Of a stretch of DNA of 64,000 nucleotides, positions 7,108 through 15,290 are shown one piece after another. The translations under genes were made by a program, and so were the position numbers. How positions within the stretch are numbered: position 1 is the stretch's first letter; the number at the start of each line of letters is the position of its first letter. A model generated the notes under the pieces. That model was given only the letters and a program-made list of their open reading frames with translations. It had not been told where the DNA came from and made no database searches. This DNA is from Enterococcus sp. MMGLQ5-1 (GTDB taxonomy: Bacteria; Bacillota; Bacilli; Lactobacillales; Streptococcaceae): NCBI RefSeq assembly GCF_013155265.1, contig NZ_JABJXU010000002.1:1-64000 (forward strand), in the 5' to 3' direction.

Positions 7108-8052
7108 ATGACAGCAAAAACTTTTTTTAATTTTGTTCGTTTGAAAACGCTACCGGTTGGCTTAATGCCGATTTTGGTTGGCTTATTATTTGCTAAGTAT
7201 TATTTTAATCAATTTAATATTCTGAGAAGTTTTCTTTTAATTATCGGCTTAATTTCAATCAATTTTTTTGTTTCAGCATGGAACAATTTGATGGATTATA
7301 AGAAAGCTGTTGATATTGAGTATCGGGAAAAGCAAAATATCCTTAGCACACATAAAATTCCTGAAAAATTAGCGTGGAAAATTTGTTTTGTTTTATTAGC
7401 GATTGACATTGTTATAGGTATTATTTTAACTTTTATGACTAATTTAATGCTCTTACCAATCGGTGGTATCTGCTTTATTGTTGCAATTTTTTATACTTAT
7501 GGTCCGTTTGCATTTTCTAGGTTTCCATTAGGAGAAATTTTAGCTTGCTTGGCAGAAGGCTTGGGTAGCTTTTTTATTGCGGTTTACATTAATAGCTATC
7601 AGTTTAATTATTTTAACGTGAGCTTTGAGGGCTTTAAATTTAATATTGTTGGCGATTTAAAAATTATTTTAAGCTTAGTTTTAGTCGGTCTGTTTTGCGG
7701 CTTAATGAATTTTAATGTGATGCTAGCAGATAATATTTCCGATTTGAACCAAGATATTAAAAACGAGCGCTATACTTTGCCATCTTATTTAGGGATTCCG
7801 AGAAGTTTAAATCTTTTTAAACTGGTTTATCTAGTAGCTTTCTTTCTTGCTATATTTGCCGTTATCTTAAAAATTTTACCAGTTACTACTTTGCTTTTAG
7901 TTATTGCTTTACCTCTGATTTATCAAAACACAAATCATTTTTTAAAAAAGCAATCCAAGCAAGAGACCTTCAAGTATTCTATTCAAAATTTGCAATTGTT
8001 TGAGGGTGCGGTAATTTTAGCTTTGGCTGTTGAGCTAGTAATACATTTATAA
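7108..8052 (+). CDS. menA: MenA-type UbiA-family prenyltransferase (1,4-dihydroxy-2-naphthoate prenyltransferase)
   Basis: 314 residues behind ATAGGAGGTGG. It is a UbiA-fold integral membrane enzyme with about nine helices. The first Asp-rich motif is NNLMDYKKAVD (about residues 55-65) and the second is DNISDLNQDIKNERYTLP (about 208-225); both bind Mg-prenyl diphosphate in this family. The family attaches a polyprenyl chain to dihydroxynaphthoate in menaquinone synthesis, which supports optional respiration. No other men genes are in the window, so the acceptor is inferred from family resemblance. An acetyltransferase gene follows after 18 bp. Confidence 0.8.
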   Translation: MTAKTFFNFVRLKTLPVGLMPILVGLLFAKYYFNQFNILRSFLLIIGLISINFFVSAWNNLMDYKKAVDIEYREKQNILSTHKIPEKLAWKICFVLLAIDIVIGIILTFMTNLMLLPIGGICFIVAIFYTYGPFAFSRFPLGEILACLAEGLGSFFIAVYINSYQFNYFNVSFEGFKFNIVGDLKIILSLVLVGLFCGLMNFNVMLADNISDLNQDIKNERYTLPSYLGIPRSLNLFKLVYLVAFFLAIFAVILKILPVTTLLLVIALPLIYQNTNHFLKKQSKQETFKYSIQNLQLFEGAVILALAVELVIHL

Positions 8053-8070
8053 TAATAGAAAGGCATTATA

Positions 8071-8595
8071 ATGATAGAATTAAAGGATATATCACTTATT
8101 CCAATTAAAACCCAAGTAGATGTTGATTTACTGTATCCGACCGTTGAGCAAATTTGGCAATCCTATTTTCCTAAAATTATTGGGCAGGAGCAAGTGGACT
8201 ATATGCTGACTCACTATCAGTCTTCTGAAATTATTTTAAAGGAGATAAAAGAGGGGCGTATTTATTATTTGCTTCATCAGGAGGCTCAAAATATTGGTTA
8301 TATCGCCTACGATGTTTGTTTGGATTCTTTATATCTTTCAAAATTGTATTTGGTCGAAAAGGTAAGAGGCAGAGGGTATTTAAGTACGATTTTGGCATAT
8401 TTAGAGCAAATCGCCATTAAGCTTGGAAAAAGTGCCTTGTATTTGAATGTTAACAAGGATAATGCGAAAACGATTCAAATCTACCAGCATTTAGGCTTTA
8501 ATATTGTCAAAAAGACTAAACAACCATTAGGACCCTATTTTTTAGATGATTATCAAATGATTAAGTACCTAAAAAATCCTAAGTCTTTAGCCTGA
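8071..8595 (+). CDS. GNAT-family N-acetyltransferase
   Basis: 174 residues, ATG 8071 behind AGAAAGGCA. The acetyl-CoA loop is visible as VRGRGYLSTIL (R.xGxG/A type, about residues 106-116), followed by the typical LYLNVNKDNAKTIQIYQHLGF strand-helix near 130-150. It acetylates an amine or protein N-terminus from acetyl-CoA; the substrate is unknown. Close spacing to menA suggests co-transcription but no shared pathway is evident. Confidence 0.85.
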   Translation: MIELKDISLIPIKTQVDVDLLYPTVEQIWQSYFPKIIGQEQVDYMLTHYQSSEIILKEIKEGRIYYLLHQEAQNIGYIAYDVCLDSLYLSKLYLVEKVRGRGYLSTILAYLEQIAIKLGKSALYLNVNKDNAKTIQIYQHLGFNIVKKTKQPLGPYFLDDYQMIKYLKNPKSLA

Positions 8596-8763
8596 ACTTG
8601 ATGATTAAGCCTTTTATTTTAGCTAAAATTAGGCTAAAATATATATTAGTGAAGTTGAGAATATTTAGCTTCAACGGCTAAAAAAACGCTTGAAAAGTAT
8701 CTATTTTTGCTTATACAGAGCTTTGAAAGTAGTCGTTTTAGTTTTTTAGAGAGGGGTCGAAAC

Positions 8764-8991
8764 GTGAACTTAGGTCTAGCTATTTTATTAATTGTAATTG
8801 CTTTAATCGGTGGAGTTGTTGGCGGTTTTTTTATTGCTCGTCAATACATGAAAAATTATTTTAAAGAAAATCCGCCAGTTAATGAAGATATGATTCGTAC
8901 GATGATGTCACAGATGGGTCAAAAGCCGAAAGAAGCGAAAGTGCAACAAATTTTGCGCCAAATGAATTCACAATCTAACCAAAAGAAATAA
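8764..8991 (+). CDS. yneF: YneF family (UPF0154) small membrane protein
   Basis: 75 residues from GTG 8764, chosen because AGAGGGG lies 7 bases upstream; longer in-frame extensions lack a ribosome site. One N-terminal membrane helix with a GGVVGGF glycine pattern, then [20 protein letters not shown] and [20 protein letters not shown], both hallmarks of the conserved Firmicutes YneF family. The function is unknown. It is monocistronic and followed at once by a terminator. Confidence 0.92.
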   Translation: MNLGLAILLIVIALIGGVVGGFFIARQYMKNYFKENPPVNEDMIRTMMSQMGQKPKEAKVQQILRQMNSQSNQKK

Positions 8992-9000
8992 TTTATCCGA

Positions 9001-9029
9001 GCAATCGCATTTTTTTGCGGTTGTTTTTT
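9001..9029 (+). terminator. Rho-independent terminator after yneF
   Basis: GCAATCGCA (9001-9009), T-rich loop, TGCGGTTG (9016-9023) and six T. The bases just after (TTTTGCCATTGCCA) recur after the glycine T-box terminator near 30,143. Confidence 0.8.
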
Positions 9030-9874
9030 GCCATTGCCACTTACTTTCCGAAAATTTCAGTATGAAATTTGAGGCAGTTCGCTAAAAAGCTGAAAGGGCA
9101 CGGTCTGACAATTGCGAATTTGGCTAAAACATTTAGAAAGTTTCACATAAGCCTACTTGGCGCTCGGATGACTTCTTCTTAGTGAATAAACGCAGAGAGC
9201 TGCTTATGTTTCAACTTTCTGAGCAAGGTGCTTTAGCACCTTAAAGAACGGCAGATGAAGTTTAAAAGTATCGTTCTCTAACAGGTCAAATTTTGTCTCT
9301 GAAACACGTTGTCCACACTTCTAAGTCCTATAGAGCTTAGAAGTTATAGATGCGACGATTTATTTTTCTTGCCAATGTATTGGCTTAGAAAAATAGAAAG
9401 CAGTCAAGTCGATGAAGCTAGATTTGTGATAGTGTCAAAAGCAGCTTTACTTTATGGATTAAAATTTAGATAGACTATTAATTTATTGATGAAGCATTGG
9501 GGAAATGCTGTTCGCGTTTTGATGTTTGATTACTCAAAAGACTGCTAAATTCTATGTTCACTACGTCTTGCTAGCTCTTGTCAAAAAATGATATCTTCTA
9601 AAACCACAAAATTTTTTCATTTTGGTAAGGTACTTCGTTTTGAGCAACCGAAGGGCGCTTTAAAAATATAGTAGTAGGCACAAATAGCACATTTGCCGCT
9701 TAGGTTAGTTTGTTATTAATATTAGTTTTTAATTTAAGTATTCTTATACTTTGAGTTCAGAAAATTGCTTCTCTTTATGGTATGATATGGAATGTATTGA
9801 TTATAATCTAGGCTATTTTTTGAACAAATTGTTAAAAAATTTTTACGATTTGCTTAAATGTTAAGGAGTTATAT
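9030..9874. other. 845-base non-coding gap with several hairpins
   Basis: No frame with a start, ribosome site and credible protein. It holds the 95-bp dispersed stem-loop at 9134-9228, a hairpin CTTCTAAG/CTTAGAAG near 9320-9345, and a hairpin with GCCAAT/ATTGGC plus TTTTCT/AGAAAA near 9366-9394. The right end should hold the murI promoter (TATGAT near 9781). Base composition is less AT-rich than the usual gaps here, consistent with an inserted or structured element rather than simple spacer. Confidence 0.5.
9134..9228 (-). repeat. 95-bp dispersed stem-loop element, copy A
   Basis: Read on the minus strand it begins with 25 bases identical to 47107-47131 and ends with 18 bases identical to 47184-47201 (CTTATGTGAAACTTTCTA); both copies are exactly 95 bp. 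Its own ends form an imperfect stem (AGAAAGTTTCACATAAGC with GCTTATGTTTCAACTTTCT). The middle shares CTCTGCGTTTATT and CCGAGCGC with copy B. There is no ORF; a MITE-like or structured RNA element. Confidence 0.75.
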
Positions 9875-10699
9875 ATGGATAATCGTCCAATTGGATTTTT
9901 AGATTCAGGTGTTGGCGGTTTGACTGTTGTTAGAGAAGTTTTTAAACAATTACCAAATGAAACCGTTCTATTTATTGGAGATTCAGCAAGGGCGCCTTAC
10001 GGTCCACGTCCAAAATCGCAGATTGTGCAATTTACAACTGAGCTTGTCAATTTTCTATTGAAACAAAATATTAAGATGCTGGTGATTGCTTGCAATACAG
10101 CAACCGCGGCGACATTGGATATTTTGAAGGCGAGATTAACTATTCCCGTAATCGGCGTAATTTTACCCGGTAGTCGTGCTGCGATTAAGGCCACGCAAAA
10201 TCGACATATCTCAGTGATTGGAACGGCCGTTACTATCGAATCACATCGTTATACTCAGGCAATTCAAGCAAAAGATAGCGGAATTGTGGTTTCTGAATTA
10301 GCTTGTCCAAGATTTGCGCCTTTGGTTGAATCAGGTGGTTACCAAAGCCCGGTTGCCAAAAAAGTAGTCGCAGAATCGTTAAGCCCATTAAGACGAACAA
10401 AGCAAGATGTTTTAATTTTAGGCTGTACGCATTATCCTTTATTACGGCCTATTATTCAAAACGTGATGGGAGATCATATCACCTTAATTGATAGTGGTAT
10501 AGAGACTGTCGCTGAGCTTTCAGTGCTTTTAGATTATTTTGATATGGCTGCCGAACAGTCTATGCCAAAAAGTCATCGGTTTTATACGACGGCTTCTGTA
10601 AAGCTGTTCGGAGAAATTGCGATGGATTGGTTAAATCAGAAATCGTTGTTAATTCAGCATATCGAATTATCGGATTTACAAATAAATGAGGAGCGTTAG
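9875..10699 (+). CDS. murI: Glutamate racemase
   Basis: 274 residues behind TTAAGGAG. Converts L- to D-glutamate for peptidoglycan stem peptides in the cytoplasm. The N-terminal [13 protein letters not shown] signature, catalytic Cys73 in ACNTAT and the second catalytic Cys at about 184 in GCTHYPLL are all present, as are GDSARAPYG and the conserved acid/His residues. Length is typical. It heads a four-gene cluster (murI, rdgB, phosphodiesterase, CBS protein) conserved in many Lactobacillales; the rdgB ribosome site lies inside its last codons. Confidence 0.96.
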   Translation: MDNRPIGFLDSGVGGLTVVREVFKQLPNETVLFIGDSARAPYGPRPKSQIVQFTTELVNFLLKQNIKMLVIACNTATAATLDILKARLTIPVIGVILPGSRAAIKATQNRHISVIGTAVTIESHRYTQAIQAKDSGIVVSELACPRFAPLVESGGYQSPVAKKVVAESLSPLRRTKQDVLILGCTHYPLLRPIIQNVMGDHITLIDSGIETVAELSVLLDYFDMAAEQSMPKSHRFYTTASVKLFGEIAMDWLNQKSLLIQHIELSDLQINEER

Positions 10700-10704
10700 A
10701 GTTG

Positions 10705-11685
10705 ATGTTTGAATATCGTGATACAGATAATTGGCTGATTGGAAAAATTGCCAATGAGACAACATTAAAGTGGTTTGATGCAAGCGAAAAATTAGCTATT
10801 AATTCTCTTTTAGGCTTAATTGAACAACTGACTACTGATGATTTTGGTTTGACTATTGAAATTATTAGCTTAAAATCTGAAAATATTTTGATTGAATTTA
10901 TTTTATCAATGATTAATGAACATAATCAGAGAAATTTTGTATTAATAACAAAAAACAATTTTTCATTGGTTGCAGAAGGCACAAAGGTTTATTGGCTAGA
11001 ATTAGCTAAAGGTGGTGTTGAACAAAATCAACTATTTAAGGTTGATTTAACTCAAATCGTTCAAAATGAAACTGATGATACGTTACCAAACCAGCTTTTG
11101 ATTGCTACGCATAATGCAGGCAAAGCGAAAGAATTTAAAGCACTTTTTGAACCGAAGGGCATTGAAATTAAGACCTTATCAGACTATCCAGAGCTACCAG
11201 TTGTCGAAGAAACGGGGATGACCTTTGAAGAAAATGCCAGATTGAAAGCAGAAACGATTGCTGAACTGACTGGTCTGGCTGTTTTGGCGGATGATTCGGG
11301 GATTATGGTTGATGTTTTAGGTGGGATGCCGGGTGTCTTTAGTGCCCGTTTTTCTGGTGAGCCAACAACAGATCAGCGCAATAATGCGAAGTTATTACAT
11401 GAGCTGGCAACGCAGCCTGCTGAACGGCGGGGCGCGAAATTTCACAGCACGCTTGCTTTAGCACATCCGAATAAGGAAACTCTGATTGTAGAGGCAGATT
11501 GGCTAGGTCAAATTGCTACGATTCCTAAAGGGGATAATGGCTTTGGCTATGATCCGTTATTTTTAGTTGGTAATACTGGTAAAACTGCAGCTGAATTAAC
11601 TAATGAAGAGAAAAATCAGATTTCACATCGTGCCAAGGCGCTGGAAAAGCTAGCAATGGTCTGGGAAGCTTGGTGGCAATCTTAA
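10705..11685 (+). CDS. rdgB: XTP/dITP diphosphatase (RdgB/HAM1) with an N-terminal extension
   Basis: 326 residues from ATG 10705 (TTG 10702 is the alternative); GAGGAGCG sits in the end of murI. The catalytic Ham1 domain begins at about residue 131 with [14 protein letters not shown] and includes [37 protein letters not shown] and SHRAKAL. It hydrolyses non-canonical purine triphosphates to monophosphates, sanitising the nucleotide pool. The first about 125 residues are an extra domain of unknown role, absent from the about 200-residue E. coli enzyme but, as I recall, present in several Lactobacillales homologues. Confidence 0.93.
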   Translation: MFEYRDTDNWLIGKIANETTLKWFDASEKLAINSLLGLIEQLTTDDFGLTIEIISLKSENILIEFILSMINEHNQRNFVLITKNNFSLVAEGTKVYWLELAKGGVEQNQLFKVDLTQIVQNETDDTLPNQLLIATHNAGKAKEFKALFEPKGIEIKTLSDYPELPVVEETGMTFEENARLKAETIAELTGLAVLADDSGIMVDVLGGMPGVFSARFSGEPTTDQRNNAKLLHELATQPAERRGAKFHSTLALAHPNKETLIVEADWLGQIATIPKGDNGFGYDPLFLVGNTGKTAAELTNEEKNQISHRAKALEKLAMVWEAWWQS

Positions 11686-11709
11686 ACTAAATAATGATTG
11701 GAGTTGTCT

Positions 11710-12219
11710 ATGTTTGTTGTAATGAGTGATTCACATGGTGATCGCGATATTGTAGAAGAGATTAAAGCTAAATATATTAATTCTGCCACAGCGATTTTTC
11801 ATTGTGGTGACTCTGAGTTGCCGGCAAATGATCAAATTTGGCAGGGCATAACAGTAGTCACTGGAAATTGTGATTATGATGCTGCATATCAAGAGGTAAG
11901 TGTCCGCAATGTTGAGGGACATCGAATTTTAGTAACGCATGGTCACCTATATTCTGTAAATTATGGTTTAAGCCGTTTATCCTTGTTAGCACAAGAGCAC
12001 GATTGTGACATTGCACTTTTTGGACATACGCATATTGCGACTGTTGAAAAAGTGAATAATGAGCTTTGTATTAATCCGGGCAGTGTTCGCCAGCCAAGAG
12101 GCTATCCATTTGTCCCAACATATGCAATTGTAGCCTTCTTGAATCAAACAGTAACTATTAATTTTTTAAATCGTGAGCATCAAATTTTAGAGGATATGAC
12201 AAAGGTAATTGAGCTGTAA
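11710..12219 (+). CDS. YfcE/MJ0936-type metallophosphodiesterase
   Basis: 169 residues from ATG 11710 (GGAG 6 bases upstream); an upstream TTG at 11698 contains the ribosome site and is rejected. Metallophosphatase motifs run in order: SDSHGD (4-9), HCGDSE, TGNCDY, THGH and FGHTH, then NPGSVRQPR. These bind two metal ions. The family cleaves phosphodiester bonds; the natural substrate is unknown. It is the third gene of the murI cluster, 24 bases after rdgB. Confidence 0.9.
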   Translation: MFVVMSDSHGDRDIVEEIKAKYINSATAIFHCGDSELPANDQIWQGITVVTGNCDYDAAYQEVSVRNVEGHRILVTHGHLYSVNYGLSRLSLLAQEHDCDIALFGHTHIATVEKVNNELCINPGSVRQPRGYPFVPTYAIVAFLNQTVTINFLNREHQILEDMTKVIEL

Positions 12220-12241
12220 AGTGATAGCTGAGGAGTAATGA

Positions 12242-12718
12242 ATGGTAGATAAAGCAATTGAAAAATTTTTATTGGCACAGCAGGAGACTTTTTTAATACC
12301 AATGGACAACGTAGCAATCTTTGTCGATACCAATAAGCTTAATCATGCGGTATTAGTTTTATCAAAAAATAAATATGCGAAAATTCCAGTCGTTGATAAG
12401 GATGAAAAGTTTGTTGGCATTGTCGGTCTAACCGAGATTATTAGCTTTATGCTAGAAAATAATCTGTCGATGGAAGAATTAGCTAATTATCATGTTTTGG
12501 AAGTTGTTAAAGAAGTGAATACTGTCAATCCAGATTATACTTTAGAAGAAATTTTGCATCACTTGGTTGATGAGCCGTTTTTACCCGTAGTGGCTGAAGA
12601 TAATATGTTTATTGGAATTATCACACGCAAAGAGCTTTTGAAGGCCGTTAATGCGCTGGCACATGAATTTGATAAGGAATACATTGTACTTCGGAAAAAA
12701 GAGTTAGTTAAAAAATAG
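12242..12718 (+). CDS. cbpB: CBS-domain protein, CbpB/DarB-like c-di-AMP receptor
   Basis: 158 residues made of two CBS domains (about 18-75 and 85-140) with typical LVVLSKNKYAKIPVVD-like and FLPVVAEDNMFIGIITRKEL segments. It matches the Firmicutes CbpB (Listeria) / DarB (Bacillus YkuL) proteins, which bind cyclic di-AMP and, when free of it, stimulate the Rel (p)ppGpp synthase. That activity is taken from the family. It is last in the murI cluster, ending at a bidirectional terminator shared with the convergent regulator gene. Confidence 0.85.
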   Translation: MVDKAIEKFLLAQQETFLIPMDNVAIFVDTNKLNHAVLVLSKNKYAKIPVVDKDEKFVGIVGLTEIISFMLENNLSMEELANYHVLEVVKEVNTVNPDYTLEEILHHLVDEPFLPVVAEDNMFIGIITRKELLKAVNALAHEFDKEYIVLRKKELVKK

Positions 12719-12721
12719 AGC

Positions 12722-12769
12722 AAAAAAGATTATACTACCTATTTAAGTGAGGTTTGTATAGTCTTTTTT
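12722..12769. terminator. Bidirectional terminator between cbpB and the LuxR regulator
   Basis: AAAAAAGATTATAC (12722-12735) pairs with GTATAGTCTTTTTT (12756-12769); an inner ACCT/AGGT pair extends the stem. A and T runs on either side serve both convergent genes. Confidence 0.8.
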
Positions 12770-13529
12770 ATTCTTTTTCTTTTATTTTTTTGAATAATTG
12801 AACACGATTTTTAATATTGAGCTTTCGATAGATGTTTAGGATATGCTTTTTTAGTGTGTTATTTGTGATACAAAGACTAGTACAAATCGCTTCGTTATCA
12901 AGTCCTGCAATCAGCTGTCGTAAAACCTTTTCCTCTCGTCTAGTTAATCCATAATCAATTACTGTTTGGCTGACAGTCAATTTATGATCACCAGCAATAT
13001 CATTTAGATAGTCCTTATTCATTCGATATTCCAAATGATCAGTTAATAAATTTAATACCTCAATGTCATCATGCCTAAAATTGGCATGATTTTTTTGTCT
13101 AAAGAGTGATAGAACACCTAAAAATCGATTGTTTGAGGAAATATTGAGGTGGAGTGAATGATGAAAATTATATTTGGCATAAAAGGTATGATAATACTCA
13201 GTTTCAACTCTTTGTTTGTCTGGAATAATATCTGATTCACGATAAGCGATACTCTTCCCCGTAAACATTAGTCCTTTAGAATAATCAATATTTTGATAGC
13301 CCTTGATATATTGTTCGCAAAAGGCTGCTGCAACATTGTGGGATACAGATTTTTCAATTACTGTTTCATCGTAGCTCGTGGTCAGATAAAGCGTTGCACC
13401 TGAAAAATCAATTAGTAATTTTAATTTCTTAAATAATACTTCATACATTTCAAGCTGTTGATCGTAGCTGTATATATGATGAATAATATTATTTAGTATC
13501 AGTAAATTATTCTTAGTAAATTTTTCCAA
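12768..13529 (-). CDS. GAF-LuxR transcriptional regulator of the polyamine locus
   Basis: 253 residues. Residues about 25-170 form a GAF-like sensor (LIDFSGATLYLTTSYDE, then FHHSLHLNISSNNRFLGVLSLFR), and the C-terminal about 60 residues a LuxR-type helix-turn-helix (YGLTRREEKVLRQLIAGLDN, then NNTLKKHILNIYRKLNIKNR). It is transcribed away from potD across a 216-base intergenic region with paired palindromes, so it very likely controls the polyamine operon. The ligand is unknown; a polyamine such as agmatine is a reasonable guess. AguR, a LuxR-type regulator of agmatine genes in enterococci, is membrane-bound; this one has no membrane helices. Confidence 0.85.
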   Translation of the reverse strand: MEKFTKNNLLILNNIIHHIYSYDQQLEMYEVLFKKLKLLIDFSGATLYLTTSYDETVIEKSVSHNVAAAFCEQYIKGYQNIDYSKGLMFTGKSIAYRESDIIPDKQRVETEYYHTFYAKYNFHHSLHLNISSNNRFLGVLSLFRQKNHANFRHDDIEVLNLLTDHLEYRMNKDYLNDIAGDHKLTVSQTVIDYGLTRREEKVLRQLIAGLDNEAICTSLCITNNTLKKHILNIYRKLNIKNRVQLFKKIKEKE

Positions 13530-13597
13530 AAAACCACCACCTTATGTCAAAAATTATAACATTGAATCTATGCTTGTCAAATAATAATTACTCATTA

Positions 13598-13644
13598 TAA
13601 GTATAAAATTACTTATTTATGATAAAAAAAGTAAAATTTTACGT
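13598..13644. promoter_or_regulatory. Two related palindromic operator candidates
   Basis: AAGTATAAAATTACTT (13599-13614, flanked by T and A to make TAAGTA-N6-TACTTA) and AAGTAAAATTTTACGT (13629-13644, containing the perfect palindrome GTAAAATTTTAC). The two 16-mers match at 13 positions and start 30 bp apart, about three helical turns. They lie between the divergent regulator and potD, the place expected for the LuxR-type binding sites. Confidence 0.5.
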
Positions 13645-13745
13645 ATAAAGATGGTCAATTTGATGAATAGAAAGAATATTCAAACAATTATATAATAATA
13701 TCCATGATGATATGTTACTAATTGTTACATTTACAGGAGGGTGAA

Positions 13746-14798
13746 ATGAAAAAAAAATTGTTATTTGCTATTTGTTTAATTGCAGGTATTGTCACTATTA
13801 GTGGCTGCTCGAGTTCAAATCGTTCAGAAGCATCGAAAGAGACCTTGAATGTGATTGGTTGGTCAGAATATGTACCAGAAGATGTGATTAGCAACTTTGA
13901 GAGTGAAAATAATGTAACGGTTAATTATACGACATTTTCTGATCCTGATGAGATGTTAGCGAAGGTTCAATCGTCGGCAGAGGGGACTTATGACATGGTG
14001 TTAGCCCCCGGTATGTATGTTCAAACCTTTAAGAGCTTGGATATGCTGGAGAAATTAGATCAGGCAGCTCTAACAAATATTGATAATTTGGATGATGCTT
14101 CTCGCAATCAGGCCTATGATCCAGAGGGGGAATACTCGGTACCATATTTGGGTACAGTGATTGCAATTGCTGCCAATACAGATTTAGTGAGTGAAGAATT
14201 TACAAGCTATTCTCAGCTGCTCGATGAAAAGTATAAGGATTCAATAGTTACAGTTGAAGATGCCCGAGCAATTGTTGGGATTGCCTTAATGCAGGCTGGT
14301 TATGACATTAATGATACGAGCGATGAAGGTTTGGCTGCAGCTGGTAAGTACCTTGCGAGCTTGAAACCAAACATTAAAATATTTGATGGTACAAGTCCTA
14401 AGACCTCATTGATTAATGGCGAGGTATCTGTTGGGTTAATCTATGGTGGTGAAATTGCTTTAGCGATGGATGCCGATCCGGCAATAAAAGTTTACTATCC
14501 AAAAGAGAATATTTATTTTGCCTATGATGCCTTTATGGAGCTAAAGGGCGCAAAGAATTCTAAAAATGTTGAAAAATTTATTAATTATATCTTAGAGCCT
14601 GAGGTAAGCTCAGAAATTTCCTTACAATTTCCATACTACAATCCAAATACGAAGGCTGTAGATCTACTACCCGACGAATACAAGGAAAACAAAGCTAAAA
14701 TGATACCAGAGGATGTATTCAAACGGTCAGAAACGGTATTAGACGTTGGAGATGCGACAGAAAAAGTAGATGCTGTATGGAGTGAATTTAAAAATTAA
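13746..14798 (+). CDS. potD: PotD-like spermidine/putrescine-binding lipoprotein
   Basis: 350 residues from ATG 13746 (ACAGGAGGGTGAA upstream); an in-frame start at 13722 lies before the ribosome site. The signal peptide ends with lipobox ISGC (Cys21), so it is anchored outside the membrane. Mature protein begins with LNVIGWSEYVPEDV, the usual polyamine-binding opening, followed by YDMVLAPGMYVQ and YSVPYLGTVIAIAANTD. It captures polyamine for the PotABC transporter encoded just downstream. In many pot operons potD is last; here it is first and separated from the PII gene by a small stem-loop. Confidence 0.9.
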   Translation: MKKKLLFAICLIAGIVTISGCSSSNRSEASKETLNVIGWSEYVPEDVISNFESENNVTVNYTTFSDPDEMLAKVQSSAEGTYDMVLAPGMYVQTFKSLDMLEKLDQAALTNIDNLDDASRNQAYDPEGEYSVPYLGTVIAIAANTDLVSEEFTSYSQLLDEKYKDSIVTVEDARAIVGIALMQAGYDINDTSDEGLAAAGKYLASLKPNIKIFDGTSPKTSLINGEVSVGLIYGGEIALAMDADPAIKVYYPKENIYFAYDAFMELKGAKNSKNVEKFINYILEPEVSSEISLQFPYYNPNTKAVDLLPDEYKENKAKMIPEDVFKRSETVLDVGDATEKVDAVWSEFKN

Positions 14799-14822
14799 TT
14801 AAAAATAGCTAGCTTTAATTAA
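14795..14822 (+). other. Intercistronic stem-loop between potD and the PII gene
   Basis: TTAATTAAA (14795-14803), loop AATAGCTAGC, TTTAATTAA (14814-14822), starting in the last potD codons. There is no T run, so it is more likely a processing or stabilising element allowing more binding protein than transporter than a full terminator. Confidence 0.45.
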
Positions 14823-14854
14823 AGTACTATTACCATTAATGAAGGAGTAAAAAA

Positions 14855-15199
14855 ATGAAAAAATTAGAGATTACAATTAAGCCTGAATCTTTAGAAAAGG
14901 TCAAAGAGATTCTTTTTGAAAAGGGGTGTACTGGAATGACCGTTATTAGTGCAATGGGCTGTGGTAACCAAAAAGGTGATCAGGAAAGTACCTTCTTTAA
15001 GGGGGGCAATTTCCGTATTAATTTACTGCCAAAAATTCAAGTGATTGCCTATGTTAGTGATGAAATTATTGAAGATGTCTTGATTTCAATTCATGAGCAA
15101 ATTGCAAGCGGTCAGGTTGGTGATGGGAAAGTTGCTGTTTATGCAATTGAAGATTTAATGCGCATTCGCACAAGTGAGCGTGGAGATAAAGCACTTTAG
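14855..15199 (+). CDS. PII-family signalling protein within the polyamine operon
   Basis: 114 residues, ATG 14855 behind GAAGGAGTAA. Clear PII features: GMTVISAMGCGNQKG leading into the T-loop, LLPKIQVIAYV (Lys60, matching Lys58 of GlnB), SGQVGDGKVAVYAIED (B-loop) and MRIRTSERG (C-loop Arg103/Arg105). The T-loop is two residues longer than in GlnB and carries Phe53 where the uridylylated Tyr51 should be, so uridylylation is unlikely. PII proteins sense ATP/ADP (and 2-oxoglutarate). Here, between potD and potA, it probably gates the transporter. I recall such pot-linked PII proteins in Firmicutes being called PotN; no amtB or glnA is nearby. Confidence 0.92.
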   Translation: MKKLEITIKPESLEKVKEILFEKGCTGMTVISAMGCGNQKGDQESTFFKGGNFRINLLPKIQVIAYVSDEIIEDVLISIHEQIASGQVGDGKVAVYAIEDLMRIRTSERGDKAL

Positions 15200-15290
15200 T
15201 ATCCTTTTGTAATATTGACACAAATTGGATTTTGTGGCGATAGGGATAAAGAGCTGTGATGACCTAATTTTGAAGGGGTGGCAAAATGTA

